Positions 1-12,512 of a stretch of 64,000 bases of DNA are shown piece by piece. The position numbers and the translations under genes were made by a program. Position 1 is the stretch's first letter; each line of letters starts with the position of its first letter. The DNA is from Macrophomina tecta. Lineage: Eukaryota > Ascomycota > Dothideomycetes > Botryosphaeriales > Botryosphaeriaceae. The stretch lies in the NCBI GenBank assembly GCA_024180945.1, contig JAKSGN010000003.1, positions 3,348,001-3,412,000 of the forward strand, given 5' to 3'. The notes under the pieces are model-generated. The model did no database searches. It saw nothing but the letters and a program-made list of their open reading frames with translations, and was not told the DNA's origin.

Positions 1-26
1 GCAATTGCGGCCTATAAACCATCCGA

Positions 27-1955
27 CTACTCAAGGAACTCGTTAGGAACATAAAGTGGCATAGAATCCTCCCAAATGCTATCGGTAATCAAGCGCTTGT
101 TCGAACCATCCGCGTCCATGATCATGATCTGCCCGTAGGGCTGGAAAGTCTGATCGTAGATAGCTGCCTCATCCCTGAAACCGTACATGCCGGTGGAGAA
201 AGCGATGCGTCCATCAGCCGTCCACACAGCGTGCGCATCATTGGCGCCGCTCGAAGTCAAGACCTGCAGATCCGTTCCGTCGGGCCGAATCGTGCACACA
301 TCGAAGTTGGTGGCGTTCATCTTACGGGTGAAGACGATGCGCTCGCCGTCAGGCGACCAGCCGGGCAGGTTGTCGGTGGCGTTGGTGAGGAAGCGCATGC
401 TTTTGTCTTGCAAGTCGATGATGCGCAGCCCGTAGCGCACGCCCCACTCGCGGAAGACGAGGTACCGCCCGTCCGCGCTGTAGCTGGGGAAGCCGGAGTG
501 GACGGTGCCGTCGGTGAGAGCCTCGTAGTACGAGCCATTGCTGGTCGCCCTGTACACCTTCGCCTTTCCGGTGGCGCGCGACTGGAACCACTGGCCCAGG
601 CCGAAGGCGATCCACTTTCCGTCCGGAGACCAGGTTGGCTGGAAGGCGCCGGCCAGGCCCTGGGAGACGAGGGAGGAGTCGACCTCGCCAGTGCTGTAGG
701 TGTCGAAGACGGTAAATTCGTTAGTGCCGTCCGGGTTCATGGTGACGATGGAGGAGTTGCCGAGCTGCTTCTGGGTGATGGCGAGCTTGCCTTGGAGGGA
801 CAGCATGGGGAAGACGTCGGTGAACCTGTACTCCCACTCGTCGTCCCAACTGTAGAGCTTCGTCTCCATGGGGCGGGCGGTGAAGTCAACTTTCTCATAT
901 ACGACCTTCTTGCCGTCAGGGGACCATGCGGGCGAGCGAATGGACGCCTTGACCTGAGCACGACCATTGGCATAGGAAGTGTAGTTGAGCCCCTCGTCAT
1001 CGCCTCCTTTCACGAGAAATCCGACGTCGGTGTCAGAGACGTATTGGGGGAACATCTTAAGACTGGAGCCAGAGGCGTGTTCGACACGGTCCGTTCCAGT
1101 CTCAAAATCGACGGAGACAATCTGGGACGAGACCGGGGCGACTGACTCAGGGCGATGCGCACCCCAGGTGTTCTCCCTTGTCACTTCATAGTACACAACC
1201 CGCTTGCCATCAGGCGACCATTTCGGAGACCCGAGACAGTAATCCTTCTTCGTCGCCAGTTTTCTAAAGCCAGTACCATCAGGTTTGATGACATAAACGG
1301 ACAGCTCCTGAGTGTGCTCCCAGCCAGTACCATTGCCATGACCAGTCCAAGCGGTGTTGCGGTCAGAGCTGAATGCAAGCCACTCTCCGTCGGGTGACCA
1401 GGCGGGACGGAAGTAACCATCCGGGCTTGTGGCAACACCGGTCACACTCTCGGTGTTCGTCAGATTCGTTTCGGTTCCGGTCGTCAGGTCCTTAACCCAG
1501 ATGTTGGCTTTGTATCCGTTCGCGGTCGAGACGTATGCGACTTTGGTGCCATCAGGAGAGAGCGCGCCAGCATCTTCGACCGACGAACTTGCCACCAGTT
1601 TCTCGAGCCCGGTGCCGTTGGTGTGAACGCGGTAGATGTCTGAGTTGCCGTCTCCATTACGCTCGGTGGTGAAGATTATCCATTGACCGTCAGGTGAGAA
1701 GGATGCGTGGTATTCAAAGACGCTGCTGTTGCCAAGGAGCTTGCGCTCGTTACTGCCATCTGAGTCTGCGATATATAGTTCCGAGGTGGAAGGGCCGATA
1801 CGGTTCATGAACAAAACGCCCTTCTTACCCGGAGCGGGAAGTCCGCGGGCTGAGTGCATCTTGAACATGGAGCCAAATTCACTCTCCAGTTCGTAGCTAG
1901 GGAGAGATAGGCCTAAGGTGGCGAGGCCACAGAGCGAAAGAAGGGATAAACGCAT
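27..1955 (-). CDS. Secreted TolB-like (PD40) beta-propeller protein
   Basis: Single-exon gene of 642 aa when started at the Met complementary to 1953-1955. That start gives a clear signal peptide (MRLSLLSLCGLATLGLSLPS); the in-frame Met 13 codons upstream adds a polar leader in front of it and is less likely. The mature protein is a run of about nine PD40/WD40-like TolB blades, each marked by S-P/A-D-G followed by a beta strand (SPDGQWIIF, SPDGTKVAY, SPDGEWLAF, SPDGKRVVY, SPDGKKVVY, SPDGKWIAF, SADGRYLVF, SPDGERIVF, TADGRIAF). There is no C-terminal alpha/beta-hydrolase domain, so it is not a full DPP-IV-type peptidase. Many N-glycosylation sequons (NGT, NAT, NSS) fit secretion. Substrate is unknown; such propellers usually bind proteins or glycans. 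The stop lies 27 bp from the window edge, so the 3' UTR is outside. Confidence 0.85.
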   Translation of the reverse strand: MRLSLLSLCGLATLGLSLPSYELESEFGSMFKMHSARGLPAPGKKGVLFMNRIGPSTSELYIADSDGSNERKLLGNSSVFEYHASFSPDGQWIIFTTERNGDGNSDIYRVHTNGTGLEKLVASSSVEDAGALSPDGTKVAYVSTANGYKANIWVKDLTTGTETNLTNTESVTGVATSPDGYFRPAWSPDGEWLAFSSDRNTAWTGHGNGTGWEHTQELSVYVIKPDGTGFRKLATKKDYCLGSPKWSPDGKRVVYYEVTRENTWGAHRPESVAPVSSQIVSVDFETGTDRVEHASGSSLKMFPQYVSDTDVGFLVKGGDDEGLNYTSYANGRAQVKASIRSPAWSPDGKKVVYEKVDFTARPMETKLYSWDDEWEYRFTDVFPMLSLQGKLAITQKQLGNSSIVTMNPDGTNEFTVFDTYSTGEVDSSLVSQGLAGAFQPTWSPDGKWIAFGLGQWFQSRATGKAKVYRATSNGSYYEALTDGTVHSGFPSYSADGRYLVFREWGVRYGLRIIDLQDKSMRFLTNATDNLPGWSPDGERIVFTRKMNATNFDVCTIRPDGTDLQVLTSSGANDAHAVWTADGRIAFSTGMYGFRDEAAIYDQTFQPYGQIMIMDADGSNKRLITDSIWEDSMPLYVPNEFLE

Positions 1956-4696
1956 GCTTACTGAGTTGTTCGAGGTCAAAATGACCACAGGCACCGAAAC
2001 AAGGAGGGTGAAGATGAATGAGGGAAGGGAAGCGCAGAGGGTAGGGAAAGTGCGGCTTCCTGATATTTATCCTCTGACCTTCCGATTCACCGATCACGAC
2101 TGGCCGTCAAGCTTCCTCTTGGCAGCGCGGCGGTGGGCCTGGAAGAGGAAGGTTAGTTCTCTTGGACCTCCAAAGCGCCAGTGCTTCCCGAGAATAGGTG
2201 ACCCACTTTTGCCTTGCAGCAGAAATGGAGAAACAAACGACTAAGCTACCCGCTCCGACTATCCCGCACTAAGGGTCATTAAGCAGCAGTTGCTCCCGCT
2301 CGGCGCACCCACCATGCCCGTTGAAAGTCGAGACTGCCCCGTGCAACTTTAGCTGCGGAAACATGATTTAATTCTGACCACAGCGTTTTGTTAGGCTGTG
2401 TTCCTCGACTCAACCATGATTTCCGTAGCGTCTCGGCTGAATACCCGTGCTACATGCTCATTGCTGGCTTACCAGGGTGTCAGATCAAACCAGACCCAGG
2501 GGTGTTCTGGAAACAAAACGTAGAGAGATCTTGCCACGACCGCTGTACCGTCTGTTGCGTTATCGGCATGTTCAGGAACTCATCTAGCTCCACTTCAGCT
2601 CCTGAATGTAGTAAGATATGTGCCGATCCGGAATATGATCTAATGCTCGAGCGCTCCTACCATGTCCGGAGAAAGGGGGTGTTCCGCTGAGTGACAGGAA
2701 TACACACCTTATGATGTTCTCTGGATGCATTGACATCAACAAAAGAAGACTTGCACCAGCAGCGAACCTTTTTTGAATGCCTCTCTTGCTGTCAAATACA
2801 AAGGTAACTTGGATATGGTGTGCCCTTCGAAACTGAGTTGCCGTGCCGCGTAATGGCAACCGTGGCAGTGGCCACTCTCTTTGAGTCCGAACCATCGGTT
2901 TCCCAAGACAAGACACTAGTACCGCAAGTTTGTCGTCGTTGCGCGAATCAGACGTGAGAGAAAGAGGATGAAGACAGCAGAGGGAGATCCGAGCGATATG
3001 GGTGCCTTTCAGGCCGGGAGTTTCCCCTGCATGACACGGGCATAATCGGGCCTCTGCCGACACCCGTTAGTGTCTGATCAGTGAGGCAGTTTCGAATGCC
3101 GACCAAAAATTTTTTGATGCGAGTGAGGAACTCGGATATAACCTCTCTCTCTCAGTCACCTCGGCTCAAGCCGAGATACAACCGACCGCCTCGGACTTAG
3201 ATCATCAAAGCTGAATTTAATCTGATAACATTGGCCAGAGTGGCACAGTTTTCGCCGGTCTTTAGGTTCCTAGGACCGAGCAGTACTCAAGCAAGTGTGG
3301 ATGGCAAAATGGTCGTTTCGCGGCATCCAGAAGACCCCCACAGCTGAGTATGTTTTCGTTCTTGGCAAGAAAGGCTTCGCACGCTCGTTATGGCAACGCT
3401 AAACGAGAGCCGGATGTGTGGGAGAATGTGGCCCATCTGTCCACCATTCGACCGACTGCTTTGTCGTCATTGTCCAGCAAGCTTGGGTTCCAGGCCATTC
3501 GAGCCTGCAAGACCAGGTAGGAACGTAAGGGCGCGTGAGCATCAATGTGAGCAGGTTCCAATTAATAAGAAGTTCCACGCGTATGTAGAAATCTGTTTGC
3601 AACGCTTTCAGCAATGTTGGCCATTGTTTTAAACCAACTGACCATCATCCGATTGTGACGCGCGGATTGGCGATCGTGGACCTTGGCGTACTTGGAGCGA
3701 GCTTCCTACAATAGTCTCCATTGGCACCATATCTTATTGAATTGATTAGTGCGTGGTCTGAAATATCAGCAAAATAATCAATGAGGTATTTGGTGGGTTG
3801 AGGTACCAAGCTTGGTGTCAGATAAGCGCAGTCTGATTCTTTAACATACGTATGGACTTCCCTAAGTGACCGACGCAAGAAGGCAAGTGCTCTAAAGTAT
3901 CCGGATAGCGAAGCTACCACCAGGACCACTAGAAGAATTTGAATATGGGGAGACTACAGGAACAAGATTCCAATTCAGCCAGAACTGGACGGAATAAATT
4001 GTTGTCTTCAAGAAAAGATGAGAGTAGTCCACACTGGAATCAGCAGGAGAAGCTCTACGCGATGTGGGAGGTCGCTGGCTTTTGTGAGCTGGTCTGCTAG
4101 CCAGACGCCATGGCAATCTTATATCAACTCCTCAAATCTTGCTTTTTCGTACACATCACATCTACCGGAGGCTTCGTATGCGTTGCAATGCAAAAAGCCG
4201 CGAATTGCCATCTCTTAACTCCGAATTGAAGGGGCACACATTCAACTCGTGATAAACTCCGACGTAGCACAAAGCAGGGAACCTGCAGTAGCTCCATCCG
4301 ACGGGTGCGGAATCAAGGAGTAAAGTCTGGCCCGACGTGCCGACTGGGCTCCAACTTTCCGTTTGACGTATGCTGCGAGCAGTTCACTCATCAGGAGTCA
4401 TACAAAAAGGTCGTTCAGCATAATTTCTGCTCATGACGTGAAGCTACCGGCATTATTGGATAGCAGGGAGACTGCTTTTCCAATCTTCACATAGAGTCCA
4501 CTCCAAAGGGCCAGGACTCATCGACCTTGGATGCAGCCCGTCTGCGGAGCTGAATACATGCCACACTGCTAATTAGCCTTGACTAGCGACGAAACAAAGA
4601 GCAATATTCGAATGAAGTCGCGCCGCTTGTCCAAACACTTCTTGCCCAAGGGATACTTCCAGCAAATGGGTCCCCAGTGATTTCCCAAATATCCCC
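1956..4696. other. Intergenic, no supported gene
   Basis: I find no ORF here with recognisable domains or consistent fungal codon use. Short ORFs overlap on both strands. Composition is mixed, with pyrimidine runs near 3140. The first few hundred bases should hold the promoter of the leftward propeller gene, and the last about 100 bases before 4697 the 3' UTR of the FAD oxidoreductase. Confidence 0.5.
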
Positions 4697-6362
4697 TCAT
4701 GATATCGGAGGAATGAATGTGCCTTTATTAAACCTTGCGTCAGGGTCGTAAAAAGCCTTGATGTGCCGTAGCTTCTCGTAATTGGCTCCAAATATCTGTG
4801 CGAGTCAGCCTTTAACATACGCAGTGTTCCAACGGCAGACACTTACTGCACTGATGTCGTTGATCGGTTCCAAGAAGTTCGGGAAAAAGTCAGCCGTGGA
4901 GTGGGACTGCTTGATCATTCCAGGTGCCTTCGCCAATGCTTCGAGAGCTGGAGCCTCAGGACAGCCAGAGTTTGGTAAGCTACCGGTAAGTAGCTGCAAC
5001 ACGTGGGGCGCCGATGAGTGCGGCCACGCCGTCTCTTGAGCAGACTCAGTAGCCCTGAAGGTCTTCTGTCATGTTGTTAGCAAAAGCAGATAGTCCAAGG
5101 AGGGGAACAATACTCCTGGCATAACCTCTAAGAGAAATAGAGTGCCTGGGCCCAACCTATGGTCCAACTTCACAACACTGTCCACCCATTTCTTCCCTTT
5201 CACCACGAAGTCAGAGTCTATGCTATGTACCAAGCACGCATTAAGATAGCTTTTCGTTGCTCCGATCAAGTGGTGATTCCGGCCCTGCAGCTCGTTAACC
5301 CCTTTGAGGTTAGTGACAGTTGTAGAGTCGATTGCTCCTGGAATGTCAAGAGCCCATTTGAAACCCTCGGCACCTCGCCCATGCTCTTCTCCATGAGCAT
5401 CGAAGACAAAGATACTCAGATGAAACTTGGAGTCCTCGACTTCCGAATCATCCGACTGGCTCATATCAGCCCATGAGCCTTGTCCCGGGAACTCCTGATC
5501 CGCAACGGCGATGTGGCAGTGAAACGAAGTTTTCGGGTCTGCCGGACGAGCAGCGAATTCAGACACTCCCCGAGAGACGGCTTCGAGTGCTCGTGGAGGA
5601 AAAGAAATATGCCCAGTAAATATGGAAGAGGTATAAGGATACGTTCGCATATGGAAGGCGGTAACAACTGCCTCATGAGCAACGGTGAGCCATTTTCTTC
5701 AGAGAAGGAAGGTATCTCACCCCCAAAGTTACCTCCCCCGCCGCGAAGTGCCCATAGTAGCTCGGGTTCACTTGAAGCCCAGATCTTGCGCCCGTCTCGC
5801 AAGATAATCTCCACGTCGAGTAAGTTCTGCGGGTCTGCGGCCAATCCAAATTCTGCCCCAACCCAACTGATGCAGCCACTGAGCATTGACCCTGCAACAC
5901 CCACCCATGGCACACGAGCAGCCACGGCTGTGGATCAAAGTCAGTGAAACTCTGGAGTTGAAGAGCGGGTAAAACATTACCAACGCGTCCGGGCGCGACC
6001 TTTTCCAGCTCTTGCTCAACATGGCCCCACGTTGATCCAGCACCAACAATGATTGTGTGGTTTTCGGGGTTGTAACTGAAAGAATCAAACGCGCTCATGC
6101 TAAGGACAACATCCTTCGCGGAACTGGATCCGATGCCACCGCATCGAATAGCGAAGTCAAGGCCGGATATATAGAGGTATGGCACAAGCTTCTGTAGCCT
6201 TGTCGGATCGCGGGGGCGGAGGACGAGTGCTGGATTTTGTTGCTTTTGAGCAGCCCATACCTTCGAGTCTCTGGTGTAGGTATCTGAAGAGGGCTCAAAT
6301 ATCTCGGCTGGCGGCAGAAGCTCCGCAATTTTTGATTTCATTGCGTCAGGAAGCGTGTGCAT
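4697..6362 (-). CDS. FAD-linked oxidoreductase (BBE/6-hydroxynicotine-oxidase type)
   Basis: Five exons: 5981-6362, 5721-5927, 5114-5667, 4847-5065 and 4697-4795, with introns of 53, 53, 48 and 51 bp. Together they give 486 aa in one frame. The N-terminal FAD_binding_4 domain runs from residue 30 to about 210 (RPRDPTRLQKL, VGAGSTWGHVE, VPWVGVAGSMLSG, ADPQNLLDVEIIL, RGGGGNFG then VVTAFHMRTYPY across intron 2). The C-terminal BBE segment (GANYEKLRHIKAFYDPDARF) ends the protein, as in berberine-bridge-like oxidases of fungal secondary metabolism. Odd point: the GGH motif that carries the 8-alpha-histidyl FAD link reads GGIGSSS, so the bicovalent or histidyl flavin bond is probably absent. No N-terminal signal peptide is evident, unlike many relatives. 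Reaction and substrate cannot be told from sequence, and no biosynthetic neighbours are present. Confidence 0.85.
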
Positions 6363-8559
6363 TGTGAAGGAGTAAGAGAAAGGGATGACAGTAAGCGTTC
6401 TGTGCAGTGCCTACCTCGCATGCCTTCTTATACTCAATGAACAACAGTTCAATGAGGTTAGCGTCCAGCGCTGCAGCCGTTCTTGTGCTGACGTGAGCTG
6501 ATCGTGTATGTGCGGGGTAGTAAGAATGGTAAGTTGGCTACTTTCTCGGGTACTAGCCCATTGCAAGAACTCGCTTTGCTTTTCTGAACACACACGCGCG
6601 ATCTTACCTTGTATCAATACTCGATGTTCGACATGTGGCATATGAAGTCCTCCATTGACCCTTGCTTGCACTTTCTGCTTTACTACGAGGACTACCTGGA
6701 TAGTTCTTGGTTAATATCACATGCAATCAACAGTGAAAGTGTAACGGGGTTGGCCATAACCACTGCGCCACGCTAACGCAGGCCTCCTTTGAGGGCAAAA
6801 GAAGTACTGGAATGAACCCAATTGAGGATTCATTTTGGCGCGATTAGATAATATACCAGTCCGTGACAGAAAGTGTATTATTGTTCACCAATATGTCCCA
6901 GCAACATGGGGCCACTCACCAATATATGCGGTAGAGTGGACAAGAACAGCAACTGATTGAAATTCAGTATGTCCGATAAATTGAAAAGGAAGCAAGAGAG
7001 CTGGTCATACAATTCTGGCAAGGGTGAGTCGATGCCGCTACCCTGATGAAAGAGAGAGTTCAGGACACAAGAGAGTGCAAATGAGATTTATCTGGGGTTG
7101 AATAGTACGTGGGGCATTGAATCAGTGATTCAGGCATAGAAAATTACTATAGTATTAGACAGTTGCATCCGGATGACTGCTTCAACTGCGCATGCTCCCA
7201 CTCAAGAGCGCTTTCTTTTTGCACGCAATCTTCTTCGGTGCATGCATAAACTGAGCCTTACCATAATTATATCTGGTGAACCCAAACGCGAGAAGAAAGG
7301 TTGATTGATGAAGGAGGCAGCAGGCGTTGGCCTTAAGGGCCAGCGCTTGGTGTTGACTAAGCTACTGAAGCAAACAACCTAACCCTGGAACGGCCTAGCG
7401 GCTGCCACTGGAACCTTCCACCCTCCAACAATATCAGTCGTCCAGTACAGTTTTTCCATTCTCCTTCTTAGCAGCTGGCAACTAGACTAATCTCCTTTGA
7501 ATCGGCCCGCTGGCATGCGGCCAGATTACGAGGGGAATGGCTGGATGTTCCCCGAGCTTAAAGTTTAATCGTCATTCCAAATGCACAGAAATAGTGTTAA
7601 AGAAAGGGGTATATATGCTTGGTTAGATGCACGAAACCTCGCCAGAATGCCGAAGTAAACCTACGGCTACCTAACGCTTTGAAGCATTTTTATTTTTTTT
7701 TATGCCCCTATATCTGCCGCTTAAGTCTTAAGCCAGCAAATTGTTTCTACGCTTATGCAATAATCGGACTTGTTTAGTTGGCTGTGTGCCCGGCGTAGGT
7801 TAATGGCACAGTTTCGTCACCTGATGAAACACGGAAGTGGCAGGTCCTGGCCTTCTGCGAAAATTTGCCGTTACGCTCCGCAGGCCCAGTCGCACAGCAC
7901 AGCATTACCCTGTGCGGTTCCAAAGCAGAGCGTTTTACTCAGAGCTCTTTCATTGCATGATGCCTACGTCAAAACGCTGCAGAGGGTGCTGCGTCGACGA
8001 AAACACCCACAAAGCTTTCAAGAGGATCAGAGAGCGTTTTTGGTGATTCCGGACCCTTCCGGTGTATGTCGGCATTGCGCAAAGATGTGCCACAGTCACG
8101 TGCATGTCCGGCTGAAACCCCAGTCTCTTCCGAAGCCGAGGTTGTGGTAAATACAAAGGACGAGAGGAATCAATTACAATGAAGCCAGAAGCGATTCATC
8201 ACTCAAGCTGCTCCATAGTTCAGTTACGACTGGACATCGTATCCAAGGTTCACGGTGCTGTAGGTTGAATTAGTTCAAACTTCGCTCTTTTGCTGCGAAC
8301 TCGGGATGTGATGTGCTCGATCGGGGAGGTATTTGCAGCTACTAGGTTACGATGCAAAACTCATACGCATGCTTATCGGCAGGGACCCGCGATGTTCGAT
8401 TATGCTTTGGCAAAACGGGCCGCGATAATTATAACTCTGATCTTAGTGGCGGGACTCTCACCGTCTGCCCAGCATGACGCACTTATCTCACCGCTCTCCG
8501 CGCCCGCCGCCCGCCAACCTGCCGAGTCGCGCTGGCAACCTCAACTTCATGTCGGCATC
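6363..8559. other. Intergenic, no supported gene
   Basis: About 2.2 kb between the divergently transcribed FAD oxidoreductase and the GPCR. It is fairly AT-rich between 6700 and 7750, and a T-rich run lies at about 7685-7701. No coding potential that I can defend. Both genes' promoters must lie here. Confidence 0.5.
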
Positions 8560-10177
8560 ATGACTACCGTTGTAGACACGCTCGCCACCATCTGCAGGGC
8601 CTCGTCTGTACTGTCCATTATTTGCACCTTGTTCATCTTCACCACCTTCGCCGCATGCCCCTACTTCAGGAAGCCGATCAACAGGTTGATCCTGTATGCA
8701 TCGTTTGGGAATTTCGTCGCAAACATTGCAACAACAATATCGGTCATCGGACTCCCTCAATATGGGGGTAGCCTGGTCCTCTGCCGCTGGCAAGCCTTCG
8801 TCGGCCAGATGTGAGTCTCGCTTACCCCCCAAGTGATGTACGAAACGGCTTATTTGATGCAAGGTTCGTGCCCGCGGATGCCTTGTGGGTTCTGGCAATG
8901 GCTCTGAATGTCCATCTCACGATATTCCGGTACGTGTGCCATGGAAGAAAGCTATGAGTTGCTCACCAACTATTTTCGCAGTCACTACACCCCTCAAAGA
9001 CTGAGGAAATTGGAGCCATGGTACTTTGCCATTATATACGCCATCTCGGCAACGCCTGCCGTTGTATACCTGGTCTTGGACCTGCCTCCGTACAACAAGG
9101 GTACCATTGGACCGGCAGGAGTAAGCGCCTCCCGATTGGCCAGGAGTACATGGCTGACTTGCATAGCTGTGGTGCTGGGTCTCGGAGAGATATGAATGGG
9201 CTCGTTTCGCCTTTCTTTACATCCCACTGTGGTAAGCGATGCTGTAAATAGGCTTGTGAGCTTCGCGATAGCGCTTGCTGAAACTGCATCAGGTGCATTG
9301 CATTCGGCGCCATGGGCATCTATGCGCGCGTCGCGTTTTTGATTTTGAGAAACATGCGCATCCTTCGTTCCTTTTCGATATCGACTTTTTCGCTGAAGAC
9401 ATTCCTTCAGCAGCACCAAGTATCGCACAGCTCAACTCAGAATGAGGAGCATCCCGACCGCCGGGGATCTGTACCGAAGCCCACTCCTGTTTCGAACGTT
9501 GCGGAGCTCCATATTCCACCAACAGATATCATTGGGCAGCTTGAGATATCGAGCCCCACTGAGTTGCGAACCAACTCTGAGACTGAGTTGAGACCGATCC
9601 GTTACTACCAGTCAAGATCATTCGTCGCTGCCGACAACGAGAATCCTAACACAAAGACTGGTCCCGACACGACGACAGAGGTTGACTTGGAGCAAGCCGA
9701 ACCCGTTGCCAATAGAAACAGCCATATGTCAATCTCTGAGAACAGAACGGGGTCCGTATACCCCGAAGTAAGAACTTCACGAAGGACCGAAAACAAAGCT
9801 GCATGGAACTACACCAAAGTGGCTTTTCTGATGTACACGGCGCTACTCATTGTTTGGGTAAGTCAACTCAGGGAACGGAATTTTTGTCTGCAAGACATCA
9901 TTTCTTGCCTCCCGCAGATATCGCTCTTCTTATGTATTTCTCGGTGCTAACTTGAGATTGAAAGGTCCCGCCGACGGCGAATAGGATATATGACTATAGT
10001 ACTGGAAGATCTAGCTTCGCTCTAGAAGCAATCACGGCAGCGGCTGTCCCTCTGCAAGGGTTCTGGAACTTTACTGTTTATGTTGCAACTTCTGTGGTTC
10101 AATGTCGAAGAGCGTGGAATGATACTCGGGACTTGTTCCGTGCTATAAATTGGCGTGCGTCATTCAGGAGCAGATGA
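8560..10177 (+). CDS. Seven-transmembrane cAMP-receptor-like GPCR
   Basis: Six exons: 8560-8810, 8864-8929, 8982-9120, 9167-9231, 9293-9857 and 9965-10177, giving 432 aa. All five junctions keep frame and restore family motifs: ...QAFVGQ|MFVPADALWVLAMALN, LTIF|RHYTPQRLRKLEPWYF, GPAG|LWCWVSERYEW, IPLW|CIAFGAMGIYARVAF, LLIVW|VPPTANRIYDY. The protein has TM1 near the N-terminus, FRKPINRLILYASFGN before TM2, TM5 at the exon 4/5 join, a long cytoplasmic loop of about 150 residues between TM5 and TM6 rich in Ser/Thr/Pro, and TM6-TM7 in the last two exons. This is the layout of the Dicty_CAR/Git3-like class of fungal receptors (Neurospora GPR-1 group). The role is presumably nutrient or cAMP-type sensing through a G-alpha; the ligand is unknown. 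An in-frame Met at 8392 would add 56 residues with a signal-peptide-like stretch. I prefer 8560 because relatives have short N-termini. Confidence 0.82.
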
Positions 10178-12512
10178 AAGCAACGACTTGCGTGTATTTT
10201 ATATTTGTATGATTAGAGATGAGAGGCGTAGAGAGGCGTGCTGGCCTCGACTTCAGCGAAATCAGCTCATATGGAGCTATCACTATTAATTGAAAGACAG
10301 AAATTTCCTAGAATAATTCCAGCATCTTTTTTGACGACAATGACCGTCTTCTCCTTGAGATCATCACTCCGCCGTCCCAAAGAGGTGATGTCACTTGTTT
10401 GTCAAACAGTTCTGGAGCATACTTGTCCGACAGTTCGGAACAGGTCATCCAACCTTTCCGTCCTTTTCATCGGAGGTTTAGCACAATTTCCCGCTTCGCC
10501 AACCGTAGCCTACGATGAGCCTGTGGAGCGCTTCGTCCATCGCACTCGTACATCTCTAGGAACGGCACGCTCATCGAAACTAGACCTGAGAGTGACCCAT
10601 AAGAAGACCTGCCCTAGAGACGATAAGACTGAGTTGCAAACTACCGCTTTTGGCCGTCTCGGGGCGCTTTCTTCCGTCACTGACCGACTCTTGCGCCACG
10701 TCGCACGTGCAACTGCAACCCCGCAGCGGGGTGCTCACCGCTCTCTCCCCAACCATAATAATGCAGCCTCCGTACACAGGTCATGCAGTTCATTTAACGC
10801 AAAGGGAGCTATCCCAGTCCGTCTTTTATGCCGGACATCGTTATGACATACGAAGCTCGCCGCTCCCGGGCAATTCTCCACTTATATGTTGCTCTTTACC
10901 CATATGCGCCGTATACGAAAAGCTATTCTGATCGTACGCTTTTGGAACTACTATAAATCTGTGGGTAGGCACCGATTGACCGCGAATACTCCTCTGAGGT
11001 TAGCCTCCCATCGTCATATTTGAAGCGGAGACGGACCCAGCGGAGACGGACCCAGCGGAGATGACACCGCGTCGCGCCGCCCCATTCCGACTACTGCCTG
11101 ATGAATGAGTGGCTCTGGCAATGAAACATCGTATTCCCGCCAGACAGATATACAGCCAACTAGAAATAGCAAGTGGCCAGGTGTGTGCTTAAATCTCACC
11201 TTCGCTGGGCATCTTCGCAGCGCTTGAAGAAACGAACATCGCAGTCACAGCTGACATACTGACAATAGAATGCCAACTGTTCATTCAAACGCGCGTCTTC
11301 CGAGGTTAGATTACAGTGATGCGGGGGTATGCATCAAGCTCCTAAGAATCAATCCCCTTGAAGCTATCTCTGTGAGCTGCACCTGGGGCCTACCGGTGAT
11401 CGGGTCGCCAATACGCCCTTTTACTACCTAACCGGGACCTGCGACCTTCTAGCGGATAGGCTCCTTGGCTTTGCAATCTCCTTTTCGAGAAATCTGTTTC
11501 CCGATTAACCTGTTTCGCACCGTTGGACTTCGTAATTCGGTCCTTTGGAAAAGTTTCTTGCCGAGTGTATGCTACTCATGGGCTTTCGCAGAGAACACCG
11601 TGGACCCGCGGGCCGGTTGAGACGACGATGTTTCAATAGCCGTGATGTGTAACTTATGTTCCATCGTGATCAGATGCGAGTGCATTTCATGGAAGCCGGC
11701 ATCAGCTTACTTTCCTGCGATGTTATTCCCTACTTTCAAGGATGTATTCTCTGTGGAGGTTGCATTTTCAAACCTGCGTGATGCCAGATGAAGGATGAAG
11801 TAGATGTAATACCGTACTAATGACCTTATGAGGTCAACAAGGAAAGAAAGAGCATCGCGGTTTTTTTACTGTACTCTCGAGGGCGAGATTATGTCTTTCG
11901 GCTCCGTCAACCACCACAAGAATACTCAGCCTCGTTGAGCTCTATCTTTGGCCGGATCCTCTTTCGCAACATCTTCCGTGGCCTGGTTTAGAGTCCTTCA
12001 AGCTACATCCTGCGCAACAGGGACACCCTCCAGGACACAATGCTGCTTAGGTGAAATGAGGAACAATTATTGGTTGAAAGCTCGGATGAAAACTATGTAC
12101 ACCGAATCACAGTCCGGCCAGTCATGTATGTGGGATGCATCCAAAGCCTTCCGCACCGATAGCAATTTGGTGGAACATCAGTGCTATTCGTATTGGGTTG
12201 CACCTGCGGCCCTCAGCATGGTTTCTTTTCAAGGCCATCTCGGCGCATCCGACATGCGCCAGATTAGGCATCGTTGCTGTTTCAAACTCGCTATTCCCTT
12301 GCCAAACAGAGTACTACAGGTTGCTAGTACTGGCAGAGGGTAATACAAAAATGTGGGCGCACCGTCCAGGGCTGCTCAGCCGCACTCGCAGTCTTCAGCA
12401 AGTCGGTGCCACTTCAGGAGGCTTCCTCGTCCTCTCGAGAGGGCTCACACTAGCAAAACCATCACGTCGAAGCACGTCTGAGCAAATCAAAAAAAAAAAA
12501 AAATTCTACGAG
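10178..12512. other. Intergenic with small tandem repeat; no supported gene
   Basis: About 2.3 kb without a defensible gene. ORFs at 10238-10846 and 11948-12343 show no domain, no signal peptide and no family resemblance. A 15-bp direct repeat lies at 11026-11055 and a 15-A run at 12489-12503. Confidence 0.45.
11026..11055. repeat. Two tandem copies of a 15-bp unit
   Basis: The unit CGGAGACGGACCCAG occurs twice head to tail (11026-11040 and 11041-11055), followed by a partial third copy (CGGAGATGA). Minor local duplication with no evident function. Confidence 0.8.

Noticed and set aside
231..1145. 304-codon plus-strand ORF opposite the propeller gene
   Set aside because: It is a shadow of the minus-strand gene: same span, no domain, composition explained by codon bias of the real gene.
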